Counted from the stretch's first letter, positions 18,993-28,325 are shown. The stretch: 64,000 bases of DNA from a bacterium (GCA_035549195.1 DASZRK010000076.1:39700-103699); one strand, 5' to 3'. The notes: generated by a model from the sequence alone, not told the origin. Numbers and translations: made by a program.

Positions 18993-21437
18993 TTAAACGG
19001 TCGCTGGGGACGCGGCGGTTTCCGAGATGAAATCCAGCTTCTCGCCCGCCGAACGAAGGGTCAGGTTCGACCCTTCCTTCACGTTGCCCCGCAGGAGCTC
19101 CTCGGCCAGGGCGTCCTCCACGTATTTCTGGATGGAACGCTTCATCTGGCGGGCCCCGTAGACCTTGTCGTAGCCCTTCTCGATGAGGAACTCGCGCGCC
19201 GACGGGTCCAGGATCAAGGTGATGGCCTTGTCCTTGAGACGTTTCTGAACGTCCGCCAGTTGGATGTCCACGATCTTTTCGATATGCGTCTTTTCCAGGG
19301 GGTGGAAGATGATGATGTCATCCACCCGGTTCAGGAACTCCGGATTGAAGGCCTTCTTGAGTTCGGACTGGATCTTGTTCTTCATGCTGCCCAGGGGCAC
19401 ATCGGACCCCTCGGGGGTGAAGCCCAGGTTCTTCTCGACCCCGATCTCCCGGGCACCCAGGTTGCTCGTCATGATGACCACCGTATTGCGGAAGTCCACG
19501 ACCCGGCCCAGCGAATCGGTCAGACGTCCATCCTCCAGGATCTGCAGCATTACGTTGAAGATCTCCGGGTGGGCCTTCTCGATCTCGTCGAAAAGGACCA
19601 CGCTATAGGGCTTGCGGCGCACTTTTTCGGTCAGCTGGCCGCCCTCGTCGTGGCCCACATAGCCCGGAGGGGCCCCGGCGAGCCGCGAAACGTTGAATTT
19701 CTCCATGTATTCGCTCATATCGAACCGAATGAGCGCATCCTCATCGTCGAAGAGGAACTGGGCCAGCGCCCGCGCCAATTCGGTCTTCCCAACACCTGTG
19801 GGTCCCATGAACATGAAACTACCGATGGGCTTCTTCGGGTTTCCGATACCCGCCCGGCTGCGGCGGATGGCTTTGGAGATGGCCGTGATGGCCTCTTCCT
19901 GGCCCACCACGCGCTTGTGGAGCTCCTCTTCCATGCGCAGGAGCTTTTCCGATTCCTTCTCGCCCAGCTTGATCATGGGGATGCCGGTCCACTTGGAGGC
20001 CACATAGGCGATGTCCTCCCAGGTCACGACCGCTTCTTCCTTGGTCTTCTGGGCTTCCCACTTCTCCTTCTCATCCCCCAGCTTGGCGCGCATCTTCTTC
20101 ATCTTGTCGCGCAGGTCGGCGGCGCGCTCGAACTCCTGGGTCTTGATGGCCTCTTCCTTCTCCTGCTTGACCTTCTCCACTTCCTTTTCCAGGGCCCGGA
20201 TCTCGGGCGGAATGGTGGTGATGCGAAGGCGGGTGCGGCTTCCCGCTTCATCAATGAGGTCGATCGCCTTGTCCGGCAGGAAACGGCCCGAGATGTAGCG
20301 GTGGGACAGGGTGGCGGCGGCCTGGATGGCGTCGTCCGTGATGCGCACCCGATGGTGGGCCTCATAGCGGTCCCGGAGCCCCTTGATGATCTGGACGGTC
20401 TCGTCCACGGAGGGTTCGTCCACCGTGATCATCTGGAACCGGCGCTCCAGGGCGCCGTCCTTCTCGATGTACTTGCGGTATTCATTCAAGGTCGTGGCCC
20501 CGATGCACTGCAGTTCCCCGCGGGCCAGCGCGGGCTTGAGCATGTTGGAGGCGTCGATGGCCCCTTCGGCGGCCCCGGCCCCGACCAGCGTGTGGAGCTC
20601 ATCCACGAAAAGGACGATCTTCCCGGACTGGCGGATCTCGTTGATCACGGCCTTGAGGCGCTCCTCGAATTCACCGCGGTACTTGGTCCCCGCCACTAGG
20701 GCGGCCAGGTCCAGGGTCACGATGCGCTTATCGAGCAACAATTCGGGCACATTGCCTTCCTTGATGCGCTGGGCGAGCCCTTCGGCAATGGCCGTCTTTC
20801 CCACACCCGGCTCCCCGATGAGCACCGGGTTGTTCTTCGTGCGGCGGGAAAGGATCTGGATGACGCGTTCGATCTCGTCCTCCCGGCCGATGACCGGGTC
20901 CAGCTTGCCGTCCTTGGCCATCTGGGTCAGGTCGCGGCCGAAAGTGTCCAGGGCCGGGGTCTTGGATTTCTTGACCTGCTTGGAGAACTTCGGGAAGGTC
21001 CCGCCCAGGAGGTTGATGACCATGTCCCGCGACTTCTCATAGGTGACGCCCAGGTTCTCCAGGGCCCGGGCGGCGACGCCCTCCCCTTCCTGGATGATGC
21101 CCAGCAGCAGATGCTCGGTCCCGATGTAGTTGTGCCCCAGCTTTTGCGACTCCTCGGCGGCCAGTTCCAGCACCTTCTTGGCCGAAGGCGTGAACTGCGG
21201 GTCCCCGATGGTCAAGGTATCCGAGGACGGGGTCGTCAGGTTCTCCACTTCGATACGAACGGATTCCAAGTCCACCCCCAGGGATTCCAGGACAGCCACG
21301 GCCACTCCGCCGCCCTCGCGGATGAGACCCAGCAAAAGGTGTTCGGTTCCAATGAAGTTGTGGTTCAGCCGTCGGGCCTCTTCCTTGGCCAACGGATTAA
21401 TGACCTTTTTGGCTCTTTCAGTGAATCGTTCGAACAT
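18993..21437 (-). CDS. clpC: ATP-dependent Clp protease ATPase subunit ClpC
   Basis: An 814-residue Hsp100 unfoldase that feeds proteins to ClpP. It has the double Clp N-domain (about 1-145), a first AAA module with Walker A GEPGVGKT, a middle domain with the UVR-type [18 protein letters not shown] segment, and a second AAA module with GPTGVGKT. Presence of the UVR middle domain and the N-domain identifies ClpC rather than ClpA or ClpB. It follows mcsA-mcsB, whose products mark substrates with phosphoarginine recognised by the ClpC N-domain in Bacillus. The AAGGAGA ribosome binding site just upstream of the ATG is strong. clpP is not in the window. Confidence 0.95.
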   Translation of the reverse strand: MFERFTERAKKVINPLAKEEARRLNHNFIGTEHLLLGLIREGGGVAVAVLESLGVDLESVRIEVENLTTPSSDTLTIGDPQFTPSAKKVLELAAEESQKLGHNYIGTEHLLLGIIQEGEGVAARALENLGVTYEKSRDMVINLLGGTFPKFSKQVKKSKTPALDTFGRDLTQMAKDGKLDPVIGREDEIERVIQILSRRTKNNPVLIGEPGVGKTAIAEGLAQRIKEGNVPELLLDKRIVTLDLAALVAGTKYRGEFEERLKAVINEIRQSGKIVLFVDELHTLVGAGAAEGAIDASNMLKPALARGELQCIGATTLNEYRKYIEKDGALERRFQMITVDEPSVDETVQIIKGLRDRYEAHHRVRITDDAIQAAATLSHRYISGRFLPDKAIDLIDEAGSRTRLRITTIPPEIRALEKEVEKVKQEKEEAIKTQEFERAADLRDKMKKMRAKLGDEKEKWEAQKTKEEAVVTWEDIAYVASKWTGIPMIKLGEKESEKLLRMEEELHKRVVGQEEAITAISKAIRRSRAGIGNPKKPIGSFMFMGPTGVGKTELARALAQFLFDDEDALIRFDMSEYMEKFNVSRLAGAPPGYVGHDEGGQLTEKVRRKPYSVVLFDEIEKAHPEIFNVMLQILEDGRLTDSLGRVVDFRNTVVIMTSNLGAREIGVEKNLGFTPEGSDVPLGSMKNKIQSELKKAFNPEFLNRVDDIIIFHPLEKTHIEKIVDIQLADVQKRLKDKAITLILDPSAREFLIEKGYDKVYGARQMKRSIQKYVEDALAEELLRGNVKEGSNLTLRSAGEKLDFISETAASPATV

Positions 21438-21502
21438 GGAAATCTCCTTAAAAAGGCTGATGCCCGGGGCTTATTTGAGCTTAATGGCCTCGATAAATCA
21501 AT

Positions 21503-21531
21503 GATTTAGGGCGGTTTTAGGGTGTTAACAA
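21503..21531 (-). promoter_or_regulatory. Possible internal promoter of clpC
   Basis: In the 120-bp gap between mcsB and clpC the minus strand shows TTGTTA (21531-21526), 17 bp, and TAAATC (21508-21503). The -35 fits well, the -10 poorly. No CIRCE element or CtsR-type heptad repeat is recognisable, so heat control of the Bacillus type is not evident here. Confidence 0.3.
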
Positions 21532-21557
21532 GGGGTGGGCCAAGATAATGCGTCGGG

Positions 21558-22616
21558 TCAGAGCGCTTCGACCTTTTTCAAGGTCATCCCCAAGATGCGG
21601 GCACGCTCCATGGCCTCCTGCTCGGGCCCCAATTCGCGGGTCGCGATCTTGGCCAGGTGCGCGGGTTGGGTCAGGATCAATAACTGATTCAGCAGGGGCA
21701 GTTCGATGCCGGCAAGTATTTTTTGGGAAAGGCCCACCCGGATGGCCGACAGGCCGTCCAAGGCCTCCTGGAGGCTCATGACCTTGGCGGACTTCAAGGT
21801 GCCCAAGGCCCGGCAGATGCGGTCCTGGACCTTGACGCCCTCTTGCTGGAACACGGCTTTCTGGGCCTGGCTTTCCACCTCGACCAACTGGTGGGCCACC
21901 CGTTCCACATGGTCCACGATCTCGGATCCACGCTTGCCGAGCGAGGATTGGTTGGAGATCTGGAAGAAGGCGCTGGCGACCTGGGTGGTCTCGCCCTGAA
22001 GCCCCCTGACCGTCAACCCCACCTGGGTCACTCCCTGGAGGACTTGAGCCACCCGATTGGTGTAGACCAGGGCCGGCAAGTGCAGAAGCACGCTGGACCG
22101 CAGGGCCATGCCCAGGTTCGTGGGGCAAGCGGTGAGATAACCCAATTGATGGTCCTTGGCGAAGTGGAGCTTCCCGCAAAGGGCTTGGTCCACCTGGGAA
22201 AGGTATTGGAAGCCCTCTTTCAAGTTGAGCCCCGAACGGAAGACCTGGAGCCTCAGGTGATCCTCCTCGTTCACCAGGAAGCTGAGGCCGTCCTGGGCGT
22301 CGAAGGCCACCGCCCTTTCCCCCACGCTGGCGGCGTGTTCCAGGGAGATGAGCTGGTGTTCGGTCAGGAATTGGCGGTCCAGGGAGGATATCTCGTTGAG
22401 CCGGATGAACTTGAGCAAGGGAGCCTGAGGCAGGACCGATAGGGCGTTCCGGACCTCATCCACCACCACCTTTTGTTCAACGGCGCTGGCGTGATGGGGG
22501 AACTTGCGGCCTTCCAGGTTGCGGGCGAACCGCACGCGGCTGGAGACCACGACCTCATTGGCCGGGCCGGGTTTCAAGAACCAATCGTCGGTCGTCGTCA
22601 GGAGTTCTTCGAACAA
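21558..22616 (-). CDS. mcsB: Protein arginine kinase McsB
   Basis: A 352-residue ATP:guanido phosphotransferase-family protein that phosphorylates arginine in proteins, targeting them to ClpCP. Diagnostic pieces are VVVSSRVRFARNLEGRKFP near the N-terminus (nucleotide-binding arginines) and the conserved-cysteine loop TACPTNLGMALRSSV. It is close to the Bacillus protein in length. Two bases separate it from mcsA upstream. Metazoan arginine or creatine kinases share the fold, but the length, sequence and mcsA/clpC neighbours decide for McsB. Confidence 0.93.
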   Translation of the reverse strand: MFEELLTTTDDWFLKPGPANEVVVSSRVRFARNLEGRKFPHHASAVEQKVVVDEVRNALSVLPQAPLLKFIRLNEISSLDRQFLTEHQLISLEHAASVGERAVAFDAQDGLSFLVNEEDHLRLQVFRSGLNLKEGFQYLSQVDQALCGKLHFAKDHQLGYLTACPTNLGMALRSSVLLHLPALVYTNRVAQVLQGVTQVGLTVRGLQGETTQVASAFFQISNQSSLGKRGSEIVDHVERVAHQLVEVESQAQKAVFQQEGVKVQDRICRALGTLKSAKVMSLQEALDGLSAIRVGLSQKILAGIELPLLNQLLILTQPAHLAKIATRELGPEQEAMERARILGMTLKKVEAL

Positions 22617-22618
22617 GG

Positions 22619-23179
22619 TTATCCCTGTTTCCGTCTGTTCTCGTAATAGTGGATCTCGTCCCGCAGGCGGGCGGCGTCCTCGAACTTCTCGGCCTCGATC
22701 AAAGCTTTCATCCTCTCCCTCATTCCCTGGATATCGGGGTCGGCCTTTGGATCCGGCGGAACGGCCTCCGCTCGCGGGCCCTCCTCCACGTGCTGGACGT
22801 TGCCGTGGATCCCCGAGATCAAGGGCTGAAGCGCGGACTTGAAGGATTCATAGCATTTGGTGCAACCCAGGCGTCCATTGGTGCGGAAGGTGGAAAGCTG
22901 GTAGCCACAATAAGGGCATTGGACCTGGGGATCGACCGCCACCGATCCGACCCGCCCCGACTGCACTTCTTCGATCCCGCCGTTCCCCCAATCCATGAAA
23001 TTATGGAGCAGGTCGGAAAGGGCCGTAAAGGGATTGAAGGCGATCGGGTTCATGCCCCCATAGGCCTGGGTCTGTTCCTGGGCGCAGGGTTCGCACAAGT
23101 GGGCCTGGGTGGTCTGGTTCCCGATGGTCTGGGAAAAGAAGACCGTGGCGGGTCGTTGGTTGCATCGTTGGCAAAGCAT
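22619..23179 (-). CDS. mcsA: McsB activator McsA (UvrB/UvrC-motif zinc protein)
   Basis: A 186-residue protein with four CxxC pairs in the N-terminal two thirds (CQRC at 3-6, CEPC near 30, CPYC near 90 and CTKC near 110), which bind zinc. It ends in a UVR motif (EKFEDAARLRDEIHYYENRR). McsA activates McsB and takes part in substrate delivery to ClpC in Bacillus. It starts four bases after lolD and runs into mcsB two bases later, so all are probably co-transcribed. A ctsR gene, which precedes mcsA in Firmicutes, is missing; lolD takes its place. Confidence 0.9.
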   Translation of the reverse strand: MLCQRCNQRPATVFFSQTIGNQTTQAHLCEPCAQEQTQAYGGMNPIAFNPFTALSDLLHNFMDWGNGGIEEVQSGRVGSVAVDPQVQCPYCGYQLSTFRTNGRLGCTKCYESFKSALQPLISGIHGNVQHVEEGPRAEAVPPDPKADPDIQGMRERMKALIEAEKFEDAARLRDEIHYYENRRKQG

Positions 23180-23183
23180 CTCG

Positions 23184-23864
23184 TCAACTCCGTTTTTTGA
23201 TGACGCGCCCCGAATCCAGGGTGAGGATCTGGTCCGCCCGCTTGGCCAGCGGCTCGTAATGGGTCACCACGATGAGGGTCCTGCCCTCTTTCTGGCAAAG
23301 GTCCCACAAAACGTCGTGGATGCCCTCGGCGGTCTTCAGGTCCAGGTTCCCGGTGGGCTCGTCGGCCAGGATGATCTCGGGTTCGTTCATCAGGGCCCGG
23401 CAGACGGCCACCCGCTGCTGTTCCCCGCCCGACAATTCCCCCGGCTTGTGGTTCAGACGCCCGGAGAGACCCACATGGGCCAGGAGCCTCTCGGCCCGGG
23501 CCCGGCAGGACTCAAAATCCCGGCGGGCGATCTGCCCGGGCAGGATCACATTCTCCAAGGCGGTCAGTTCGGGCATCAAGAGGTGGAACTGAAAAACAAA
23601 ACCGAAGACCGAATTGCGCCATAGGGCCAATTCCAAATCGGTCATGTCGTAAAGGGACTTCCGTTTGCAATAGACCTTCCCCTCCGAAGGACGGCTCAGA
23701 CCGCCCAAAAGGGTCAAAAGGGTGCTCTTTCCCGAACCCGAAGGGCCCAGGATGACCGTGATGTCGCCAGCGTCCAAGCCGAAGGAAACGTCCTTCAAGG
23801 CGCGCACGTCCTCGCCGTCCATGTGGAAGGTTTTGTTGGCGTTCTCGACCCTTAATATTTCCAT
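23184..23864 (-). CDS. lolD: Lipoprotein-releasing ABC transporter ATPase LolD
   Basis: A 226-residue ABC ATPase of the MacB/LolD subfamily. Walker A is GPSGSGKST, the signature is LSGGEQQRV, Walker B IILADEPTGNLD and the switch His lies in VVTHYEP. Together with the LolC/E-like permease upstream it should extract lipoproteins from the inner membrane for delivery to the outer membrane. A repeat-containing spacer of about 150 bp separates it from lolC. Confidence 0.9.
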   Translation of the reverse strand: MEILRVENANKTFHMDGEDVRALKDVSFGLDAGDITVILGPSGSGKSTLLTLLGGLSRPSEGKVYCKRKSLYDMTDLELALWRNSVFGFVFQFHLLMPELTALENVILPGQIARRDFESCRARAERLLAHVGLSGRLNHKPGELSGGEQQRVAVCRALMNEPEIILADEPTGNLDLKTAEGIHDVLWDLCQKEGRTLIVVTHYEPLAKRADQILTLDSGRVIKKRS

Positions 23865-23880
23865 TCGAACCTCAAAGAAA

Positions 23881-24007
23881 TTTGAACCACAGAGAACACA
23901 GAGACTGATTTTTTAGAAAACAACTCGCAGTCTTTGCGAATTCTCGGTCGTTTCTTTCGACAATACCCGAATTTTTTTAATCCTTCTCCGTGCTCTCCGT
24001 GGTGAAA
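23881..24007. repeat. 127-bp spacer element with inverted GAG-type repeat arms
   Basis: Left arm 23881-23908 contains ACCACAGAGAACACAGAG, a unit of nine bases used twice. The right arm 23981-24007 is its inverted counterpart (on the minus strand ACCACGGAGAGCACGGAG). The arms agree in most of about 27 positions. The 72 bases between them are AT-rich compared with the neighbourhood and contain no gene. It separates lolC and lolD and resembles the elements at 25276-25368 and 26971-27001. Confidence 0.7.
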
Positions 24008-24015
24008 AGCCGTGG

Positions 24016-25269
24016 TTAGCTGTAGCGGATGGCCTCGACAGGCTCCAACTTGGCGGCCTGACGGGCGGGGTAAAGGGTGGAAAGGAAGCAGAGCACCACC
24101 GACATCAACGGGATGATCACGTAGCAGACCCAGGGCTCCACCTTCACCGGGAGCCGGTCGATGTAATAGACCATCCCGCCTCCCGGCATGGGAATGGGGA
24201 TCTTGGCGATGAGGGTGCAGAGAATGAAGCCGCCGACGAGCCCCACCACCAGGCCCAGCAGCCCGATGAACATACCCTCGAAGATGAAAATGGTCTTGAT
24301 GCTCTTGTCGGAGGCGCCCATGGCCTTGAGGATGCCGATCTCCCGGGTCTTCTCGATGACCATCATGGTCAGGGGATTGATGATGTTCAGGGCCGCCACC
24401 AGCACGATGAGGGACAGGATGATCCCCATGACCAGTTTCTCGGTCTGCAAGGCCACGAAGAGGTTGTGGTTCTGCTGGAGCCAATCCTGTACGAAATAAC
24501 GTCCCGAGAACTTCTCCCGGATGGCTTTGGCCACTTCCGGGGCCCGGTCCACGTCGTCCACCTTCACCGCCACTCCGGTCACCTTGTCGTTGAACTGGTA
24601 CAGCTTCCGGCCCATATCCAGGGAGATATAGGTATAGGCCTCGTCGTAATCGTACATGCCGGTCGAGAAAAGCCCCACCACCTGGAACCGGGCGCTCCTG
24701 GGGGTCATACCCAGGGGTGTCTGCTGGAGGATGGGCAGGAAGAGGATGATGTCGTCACCGATGCCTACCCGCAGGCGGCGTGCCAATTGGGCGCCCAGGA
24801 GGATGCGTTCACTGCGTCCGGATCCGTCGGTGGCAGGCGGGTTCAGGATGGTGGCCTTGGCGTCCCAAAGATAACGGTTCAGGTCCGCCACCGCCTTGGG
24901 GTTCTCCGGGTCCACGCCCCAGACCATGACCCCCAAGGACCGGTCGTGGGACCGGGCCAGGGCTTGCCCTTCCATATAGGGCCCGACCGAAGTGACATGA
25001 GGCAGGGTCTTGATGACATCGGAGATGTGATCAAAATCCGAGATCGGTTCGTTCTGGAAACCCGTGAGGATGATATGGGCGTTCAACCCCACGATCTTCG
25101 ACTTGAGGTCGTCGTCGAAGCCGTTCATGACAGAAAGCACCACGTTCAGGGCCATGACCCCGATGGCCACGCCCGCCACCGAGAGCCAGGTCAGGATGGA
25201 AATGGCCGAGCGCTTTCGCTTGGAGCGCAGGTAGCGCAGGCCGAGGAATATCTCGAATGGGTATTTCAT
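24016..25269 (-). CDS. lolC: Lipoprotein-releasing permease LolC/LolE
   Basis: A 417-residue permease with the FtsX-MacB layout: one membrane helix after the N-terminal IFLGLRYLRSKRKRS segment, a large periplasmic domain (about 50-265), and three helices at the C-terminus ending in the LYPARQAAKLEPVEAIRYS motif. It pairs with LolD. Only one permease gene is present, so the transporter is probably a homodimer, as in other bacteria with a single LolF/LolC-type subunit. No lolA or lolB is in the window. Confidence 0.9.
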   Translation of the reverse strand: MKYPFEIFLGLRYLRSKRKRSAISILTWLSVAGVAIGVMALNVVLSVMNGFDDDLKSKIVGLNAHIILTGFQNEPISDFDHISDVIKTLPHVTSVGPYMEGQALARSHDRSLGVMVWGVDPENPKAVADLNRYLWDAKATILNPPATDGSGRSERILLGAQLARRLRVGIGDDIILFLPILQQTPLGMTPRSARFQVVGLFSTGMYDYDEAYTYISLDMGRKLYQFNDKVTGVAVKVDDVDRAPEVAKAIREKFSGRYFVQDWLQQNHNLFVALQTEKLVMGIILSLIVLVAALNIINPLTMMVIEKTREIGILKAMGASDKSIKTIFIFEGMFIGLLGLVVGLVGGFILCTLIAKIPIPMPGGGMVYYIDRLPVKVEPWVCYVIIPLMSVVLCFLSTLYPARQAAKLEPVEAIRYS

Positions 25270-25275
25270 CGAACC

Positions 25276-25368
25276 TTTTCACCGCGGAGATACGGAGAAC
25301 TCGGAGGAAGGCGGTCAGACCCCCTCTCCCCAGGACTTTCTCCGCGTCCTCCGCGCCTCCGTGATAAA
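25276..25368. repeat. Inverted pair of GGAG-type short-period repeats
   Basis: The left arm 25276-25310 reads as three units of about nine bases with a CGGAG core. The right arm 25336-25368 is the same pattern on the opposite strand (CACGGAGGC, GCGGAGGAC, GCGGAGAAAG). The two arms could pair across a 25-base loop. The element fills the whole spacer between lysS and lolC. No T-tract follows. Confidence 0.7.
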
Positions 25369-25372
25369 TGCC

Positions 25373-26881
25373 TTATTCGAACACCATCTTTTCCTCGTCC
25401 CCCCGGGGCCGCATAAGGGGGAACAGGATGACGTCCCGGATGGAGGGGCTGTTGGTGAGGAGCATGAGCAGGCGGTCGATGCCGATGCCCACCCCGCCGG
25501 CGGGAGGCATACCGTAGGAAAGGGCCAGGATGAAGTCCTCGTCCAGGAACATCCCTTCCTCGTCCCCCGCCTTGCGCAGTTCGACCTGTTTCTCGAAACG
25601 GCGGCGCTGGTCCACTGGATCATTGAGTTCGGAGAACCCATTGGCGATCTCGCGGCCCAGGCAGAAGAGCTCGAAACGCTCGGTGAGGGCCGGATCATCG
25701 GTCCGGGCCTTGGCCAGCGGCGAGACCTCGACCGGGAAATCCGTGATGAAGGTCGGCTGGACCAGCTTGCCTTCGACCAGTTCTCCGAAGAGCAGATAGG
25801 CCAATTCGGCCTTGGAGAGCGAATCCATGTGCTTCACGTGGGCCTCGGTCGTCCGGAGGCGTTTCTTCAGGTCCTCCACGCTCACTTCGTCGTAAACGAT
25901 GCCCCCGATCTCCTCCAAGGCCCTCAAGAGCGGCAGGCGCTTGAAGGGTGGCGTGAAATCCAGTTCCGTCTCTCCCACCGTGATCTTGTTGCCTTGGCCT
26001 GCGGCCTTGGCGGCGGCGGACAGGATGTTCTCGGTCAGGGTCATGACGCTGTCGTTGTTACCGTAGGCCTGGTAGGCCTCCAACATGGTGAACTCGGGAT
26101 TGTGCTTGATGCTGATGCCCTCATTGCGGAAGTTGCGGTTGATCTCATAGACCTTCTCGAAACCGCCCACCAGGAGCCGTTTCAGGTAAAGCTCCGGGGC
26201 GACGCGAAGGAAAAGGTCCATGTCCAGGGTGTTGTGGTGGGTGATGAAAGGACGGGCCGCCGCCCCTCCCGGGATGGGATGCATCATGGGGGTCTCGACC
26301 TCGAGGAATCCGCTTTGGTCCAGGTATTGGCGGATGGCCGCCACCACCTTGGAACGCGTTTCAAAGGTCTTGCGGACGTCCTCGTTCACGATGAGGTCCA
26401 CATAACGGTTGCGGTAGCGGGCCTCCACGTCGGTGAGGCCGTGCCACTTCTCCGGGAGCGGATGCAAGGACTTGCTCAGGACCTCGAAGGAGACCGCATG
26501 CACGCTCACTTCTCCGGTCTTGGTCTTGAAGGGAAAACCCTTCACCCCGATGATGTCGCCCAGGTCCATGAGCTTGAAGACCTCGTAGGCCTGCTCCCCC
26601 ACCCCGTCCTTGCGCACGTAGATCTGGATGCGGCCCTGGGCGTCCTGCACGTGGGCGAAACAGCTCTTCCCCATGTCACGGATGGTCATCAAACGTCCGG
26701 CGATGGAGAGCTTGTCCTCCTCCCGGTGCTGGCCGGCCTCCAGGCCGGCGTACTTCTCCAGGACGTCCTTGGAATGGGCGGTGACCTCGAAGGCCGCGGA
26801 AGGATAGGGGTTGATCCCCTTCTCCTTGAGGGCCTTGAGCTTCTCGAGGCGTATCTTGAGGAACTCGTTCATTTCAGGCAC
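25373..26881 (-). CDS. lysS: Lysyl-tRNA synthetase (class II)
   Basis: A 502-residue class II aminoacyl-tRNA synthetase. An N-terminal OB-fold anticodon-binding domain (GRLMTIRDMGKSCFAHVQD at about 65) is followed by the catalytic core with motif 1 (FLEVETPMMHPIPGGA), motif 2 (NRNFRNEG...NPEFTMLEAY) and motif 3 (GIDRLLMLLTNSPSI). I favour the GTG at 26881, which has AGAAAGG seven bases upstream; a GTG at 26902 and an ATG at 26872 lie in frame. A TAGAAT hexamer on the minus strand at 26951-26956 may be its -10. Confidence 0.93.
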   Translation of the reverse strand: MPEMNEFLKIRLEKLKALKEKGINPYPSAAFEVTAHSKDVLEKYAGLEAGQHREEDKLSIAGRLMTIRDMGKSCFAHVQDAQGRIQIYVRKDGVGEQAYEVFKLMDLGDIIGVKGFPFKTKTGEVSVHAVSFEVLSKSLHPLPEKWHGLTDVEARYRNRYVDLIVNEDVRKTFETRSKVVAAIRQYLDQSGFLEVETPMMHPIPGGAAARPFITHHNTLDMDLFLRVAPELYLKRLLVGGFEKVYEINRNFRNEGISIKHNPEFTMLEAYQAYGNNDSVMTLTENILSAAAKAAGQGNKITVGETELDFTPPFKRLPLLRALEEIGGIVYDEVSVEDLKKRLRTTEAHVKHMDSLSKAELAYLLFGELVEGKLVQPTFITDFPVEVSPLAKARTDDPALTERFELFCLGREIANGFSELNDPVDQRRRFEKQVELRKAGDEEGMFLDEDFILALSYGMPPAGGVGIGIDRLLMLLTNSPSIRDVILFPLMRPRGDEEKMVFE

Positions 26882-26970
26882 GGCACGACCTTTCTGAGCC
26901 ACCGACGAAGGGGATGGACGCCGATAACGGCCGAAAAGAAAAACGGTTAGATTCTAAGACTTTCCCAAGC

Positions 26971-27001
26971 GGAGTTCATCTGTGTTCATCGGTGGTTGAT
27001 C
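26971..27001. repeat. Single arm of a ten-base-period repeat
   Basis: On the minus strand the spacer between prfB and lysS contains CACCGATGAACACAGATGAA, two ten-base units, followed by a degenerate third. The pattern resembles the CACxGAG units in the next two spacers. No inverted partner is visible here. The gap otherwise holds the possible lysS promoter. Confidence 0.5.
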
Positions 27002-27018
27002 GGCTTTGTTTCCGGGTC

Positions 27019-28120
27019 TTAATCCACCAATTTGGCTTTCAAGGCCGCCTCGATGAACATATCCAGGTCCCCGTCCATGACGTCGTTGATCATGGCCGTT
27101 TCCACCTCCGTGCGGTGGTCCTTGACCATCTGGTAAGGTTGGAAGACGTAAGAGCGGATCTGGCTGCCCCATTCGATCTTCTTCTTGGCCCCGGCCACAC
27201 GGGACATTTCCTCATCGTGAAGGTCCTGATGATGTTGGAAAAGCTTGGCCTTCAGCATTTTCAAGGCCTGTTCCTTGTTCTGCAACTGGGACCGTTGGGT
27301 CTGACAGGAAACGATGATGCCCGTGGGGATGTGGGTCAAGCGGACCGCCGTCTCCACTTTGTTGACGTTCTGGCCGCCCTTTCCGCCGGATCGAAAAGTG
27401 TCGAACTGGATATCGTCCCAACGCATTTCGAATTCCACGTCGTCCACCTCGGGCATGACGTCCACCGAGGCGAAGGAGGTGTGGCGGCGCTTATTGGCGT
27501 CGAAAGGCGAGATGCGCACCAACCGGTGCACGCCGCGCTCGACCTTCAGGAATCCGAAAGCCCAGGGCCCCTTCACATGGAGGGACGCGGACTTGATGCC
27601 CGCCTCGTCGGCCACCTGGTAGTCCAGGGTCTCCACCTCGTAACCCTTGGCTTCCATCCACCGCAGGTACATGCGCAGCAGCATGGAGGCCCAATCCTGG
27701 CTTTCCGTCCCCCCGGCGCCCGGGTGGATGGACAGGTAGGCGTTGTTGAAGTCGTATTTTCCCGTGAAGTTGCGCTTGAGTTCGAAATTGCGGAAATCCG
27801 CCTCGAACCGCTTGTAGCCCTGCTCCATCTCGGCGATCAACGCTGGGTCGTGCTGTTCCTTGAGGAGCTCGTGGTAGGTGAGCAGGTCGTGGTATTGCTT
27901 CTCGAAATCCTGCACCAGGGCCTGGGTGTCCTTCAGGCGCGACAATTGGGAAGTGACCCCCTGCGCGGCCTTGGGGTCGTTCCAGAAATTGGGCTCGGTG
28001 GTCTGTGCCTCTAAACGTTCGATGTCCCGCTTGACTTGAGCGGGGTCAAAGATGATCCCTCACTTCGGTGAACTTGCGTTCCAATTCCCTCACATCCAAT
28101 TCGAACAACGCCAATTTCAC
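27019..28120 (-). CDS. prfB: Peptide chain release factor 2, made by programmed +1 frameshift
   Basis: RF2 recognises UGA and UAA stop codons and triggers release of the finished protein. Translation starts at the GTG at 28120 (AAAGGG upstream), reads 24 codons to CTT at 28051-28049, meets an in-frame TGA, and must slip forward one base to continue at GAC (28047) to the end at 27019. The result is 366 residues, the normal RF2 length. The anticodon-like tripeptide appears in [12 protein letters not shown] and the catalytic motif as [14 protein letters not shown] reading of only 27019-27945 would lose the N-terminal domain. A -10 hexamer TATAAT lies 66 bp upstream of the start. Confidence 0.92.
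28045..28060 (-). promoter_or_regulatory. prfB autoregulatory frameshift site
   Basis: On the minus strand AGGGATCATCTTTGAC combines an internal Shine-Dalgarno-like AGGGA, the slippery CTT codon, the weak stop TGA and a following C. This is the arrangement AGGGGGTATCTTTGAC of E. coli prfB with the same spacing. When RF2 is scarce, the slow stop at TGA favours the shift and so more RF2. Confidence 0.9.
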
Positions 28121-28185
28121 CACCGCCCTTTCGGTCTAAAGGAATCGCCCCGGGCTTAAAGCTCGGGCCAGAGATAGGAGCGGGA

Positions 28186-28191
28186 ATTATA
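28186..28191 (-). promoter_or_regulatory. -10 hexamer of the prfB promoter
   Basis: A perfect TATAAT on the minus strand lies 66 bp before the prfB GTG. A -35 at 17-18 bp upstream is weak (GATGAA/CGATGA). The transcript would have a leader of about 60 nt containing a short palindrome (CCCGAGCTT/AAGCCCGGG) at 28149-28167. Confidence 0.45.
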
Positions 28192-28237
28192 CGGGCGCCC
28201 TCGGGGAATTCATCGAGAAAACACGGTCCGCCGGTCG

Positions 28238-28266
28238 TTGACAGCCCCCCACCCCTACCCTAAACT
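28238..28266 (+). promoter_or_regulatory. Promoter of pheT
   Basis: A perfect TTGACA (28238-28243) is followed after exactly 17 bp by TAAACT (28261-28266). The start near 28273 leaves a leader of about 50 nt. It shares the divergent spacer with the prfB promoter. No T-box or Phe attenuator is recognisable in so short a leader. Confidence 0.6.
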
Positions 28267-28325
28267 TCTTCAAATTTTACAAGTTTTACGCATTTTTAGC
28301 CGTCAACCGAACGACCGGGACCCAA

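Noticed and set aside
18783..20699. A 638-codon frame antisense to tamB and clpC
   Set aside because: It crosses two well-defined genes on the other strand and has no recognisable motif.
23881..25368. Short repeats as a CRISPR array
   Set aside because: Units are nine to ten bases long, without spacers of uniform length, and no cas gene is near.
27019..27945. RF2 as an N-terminally truncated gene
   Set aside because: The missing part is present upstream in another frame and joined by the exact CTT-TGA-C frameshift signal.
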